The position numbers and the translations under genes are program-made. This document shows positions 63,361 through 64,000 of a stretch of 64,000 nt of DNA, piece by piece. The stretch lies in contig NZ_CP107006.1 of NCBI RefSeq assembly GCF_022867795.2, positions 1,116,001 through 1,180,000 on the forward strand. The letters run 5' to 3'. The notes under the pieces were generated by a model, which ran no database searches, was not told where the DNA came from, and saw only the letters and a list, made by a program, of their open reading frames with translations. Each line of letters begins with the position of its first letter. Within the stretch, counting starts at the first letter, position 1. The DNA comes from Chitinophaga horti (GTDB lineage: Bacteria > Bacteroidota > Bacteroidia > Chitinophagales > Chitinophagaceae).

Positions 63361-64000
63361 ACCGATTGGTGCTGATCATATTACTGCTGACAGGTGTTGC
63401 CTGTAATAAGTTCCTGGAGGAAACGCCGACTGGCGCGCTAAATCCGGGCAACTATTACAAGACGCCCGAGCAGGTGCTGGCCGCCGTAAACGGTACATAT
63501 GACGGTCTGGCAAGGCCTTTCGAAATTAATATCGGTATCGCCGTAAGTCCTGTGTATGCACTGGAATACATCACCGGTTACAGCCGCAGGCCAAGGCCCT
63601 CCGGCGCGGAAGACGATCAGTTCCTGCAACTGCAACGGCTCGATCCGGCTAATTCACGGTTGCAAAACTGGTGGAACGCTACGTACTACCCGGTAGAGAA
63701 CTGTAACAGTGTCATCGAAAACATCCTCACAACTAAAGTGGTGGATTCGGTTATCCGTCAACGTTACCTGGGCGAAGTGTACTTCCTGCGTGCGTGGTAC
63801 TACTTCCAGGCGGTGCGGTTGTTCGGCGACGTGCCTCTGAAACTTACTTCCACCAAAGATTTTAACAATGTAAAGATCAGGCGTTCGCCCACGGCGGCGG
63901 TGTATGACCAGATCGTGAAAGATTTGCAGGCGGCGGAACAAAGTGGCCTGCCGTGGACAGATATTTCGGGCCGCGTTACGCAGGGCGCGGTGAAGTCACT
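63357..64000 (+). CDS. SusD/RagB-family lipoprotein, cut by the window end
   Basis: The visible 214 residues start with a TTG that overlaps the susC stop (TTGA) and read NRLVLIILLLTGVACNKFLEETPTGA, a lipoprotein signal with lipobox VAC. GEVYFLRAWYYFQAVRLFGDVPLKL and YDQIVKDLQAAEQSGLP are SusD landmarks. The start could also be the internal TTG at 63366 or GTG at 63369. No ATG is available near the signal. The gene continues past 64000. Confidence 0.88.
   Translation, partial: MNRLVLIILLLTGVACNKFLEETPTGALNPGNYYKTPEQVLAAVNGTYDGLARPFEINIGIAVSPVYALEYITGYSRRPRPSGAEDDQFLQLQRLDPANSRLQNWWNATYYPVENCNSVIENILTTKVVDSVIRQRYLGEVYFLRAWYYFQAVRLFGDVPLKLTSTKDFNNVKIRRSPTAAVYDQIVKDLQAAEQSGLPWTDISGRVTQGAVKS

Overview
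The window reads as chromosomal DNA of a Bacteroidota species, most likely a member of the Chitinophagaceae (Chitinophaga-like). The evidence is three SusC/SusD outer-membrane uptake loci, each led by an ECF sigma factor and a FecR-type anti-sigma factor, a gliding-motility/type IX secretion (T9SS) cargo beside a PorP/SprF protein, several GH43/GH63/GH92 glycosidases, a GSCFA protein, and promoters of the TTTG-N19-TAnnTTTG type, seen best in front of tRNA-Lys. The family assignment is inferred from gene content. No rRNA or species marker is present.

Layout. 1-12.7 kb holds mostly housekeeping genes: DinB-like tail, Nudix hydrolase, RlmB-type methyltransferase, HMG-CoA-lyase-like protein, GSCFA protein, MHS transporter, patatin/outer-membrane barrel protein (frame broken near its end), GH43, MiaE, BioF and a penicillin acylase. 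12.8-17.6 kb is a mixed accessory stretch: tRNA-Lys, an unusual intergenic repeat array, an uncharacterised Bacteroidota protein, a DUF1080 lipoprotein, an AraC relic, a Fic protein, and an SDR-AraC pair. 18.0-27.4 kb is the most interesting block. It has sigma/FecR/SusC/SusD/TlpA on the plus strand, facing a minus-strand cluster of three related small exported peptides and a MauE/DoxX-like membrane protein. Conserved cysteines in two of the peptides and redox proteins on both sides suggest one peptide export or maturation system. 27.6-30.0 kb contains two decayed genes, a MepB protein and a response regulator.

30.1-40.2 kb is a second uptake locus (sigma, FecR, SusC, SusD, GH63-like glycosidase) ending at a 111-bp inverted-repeat element. 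40.3-43.5 kb carries small regulatory and metabolic genes (XRE/DUF2975, VOC, AraC, SDR). 43.7-50.1 kb holds PorP/SprF and a 1787-residue repeat-rich T9SS cargo. 50.3-64 kb is a carbohydrate region: two GH43 enzymes divergent from a sugar-dehydrogenase/cytochrome c fusion, then GH92, then a third sigma/FecR/SusC/SusD set cut by the window end.

Two genes, the patatin-barrel protein and the first SusC, are interrupted by a one-base deficit in a homopolymer run. Both would be whole after a -1 shift. They are annotated as single broken genes.
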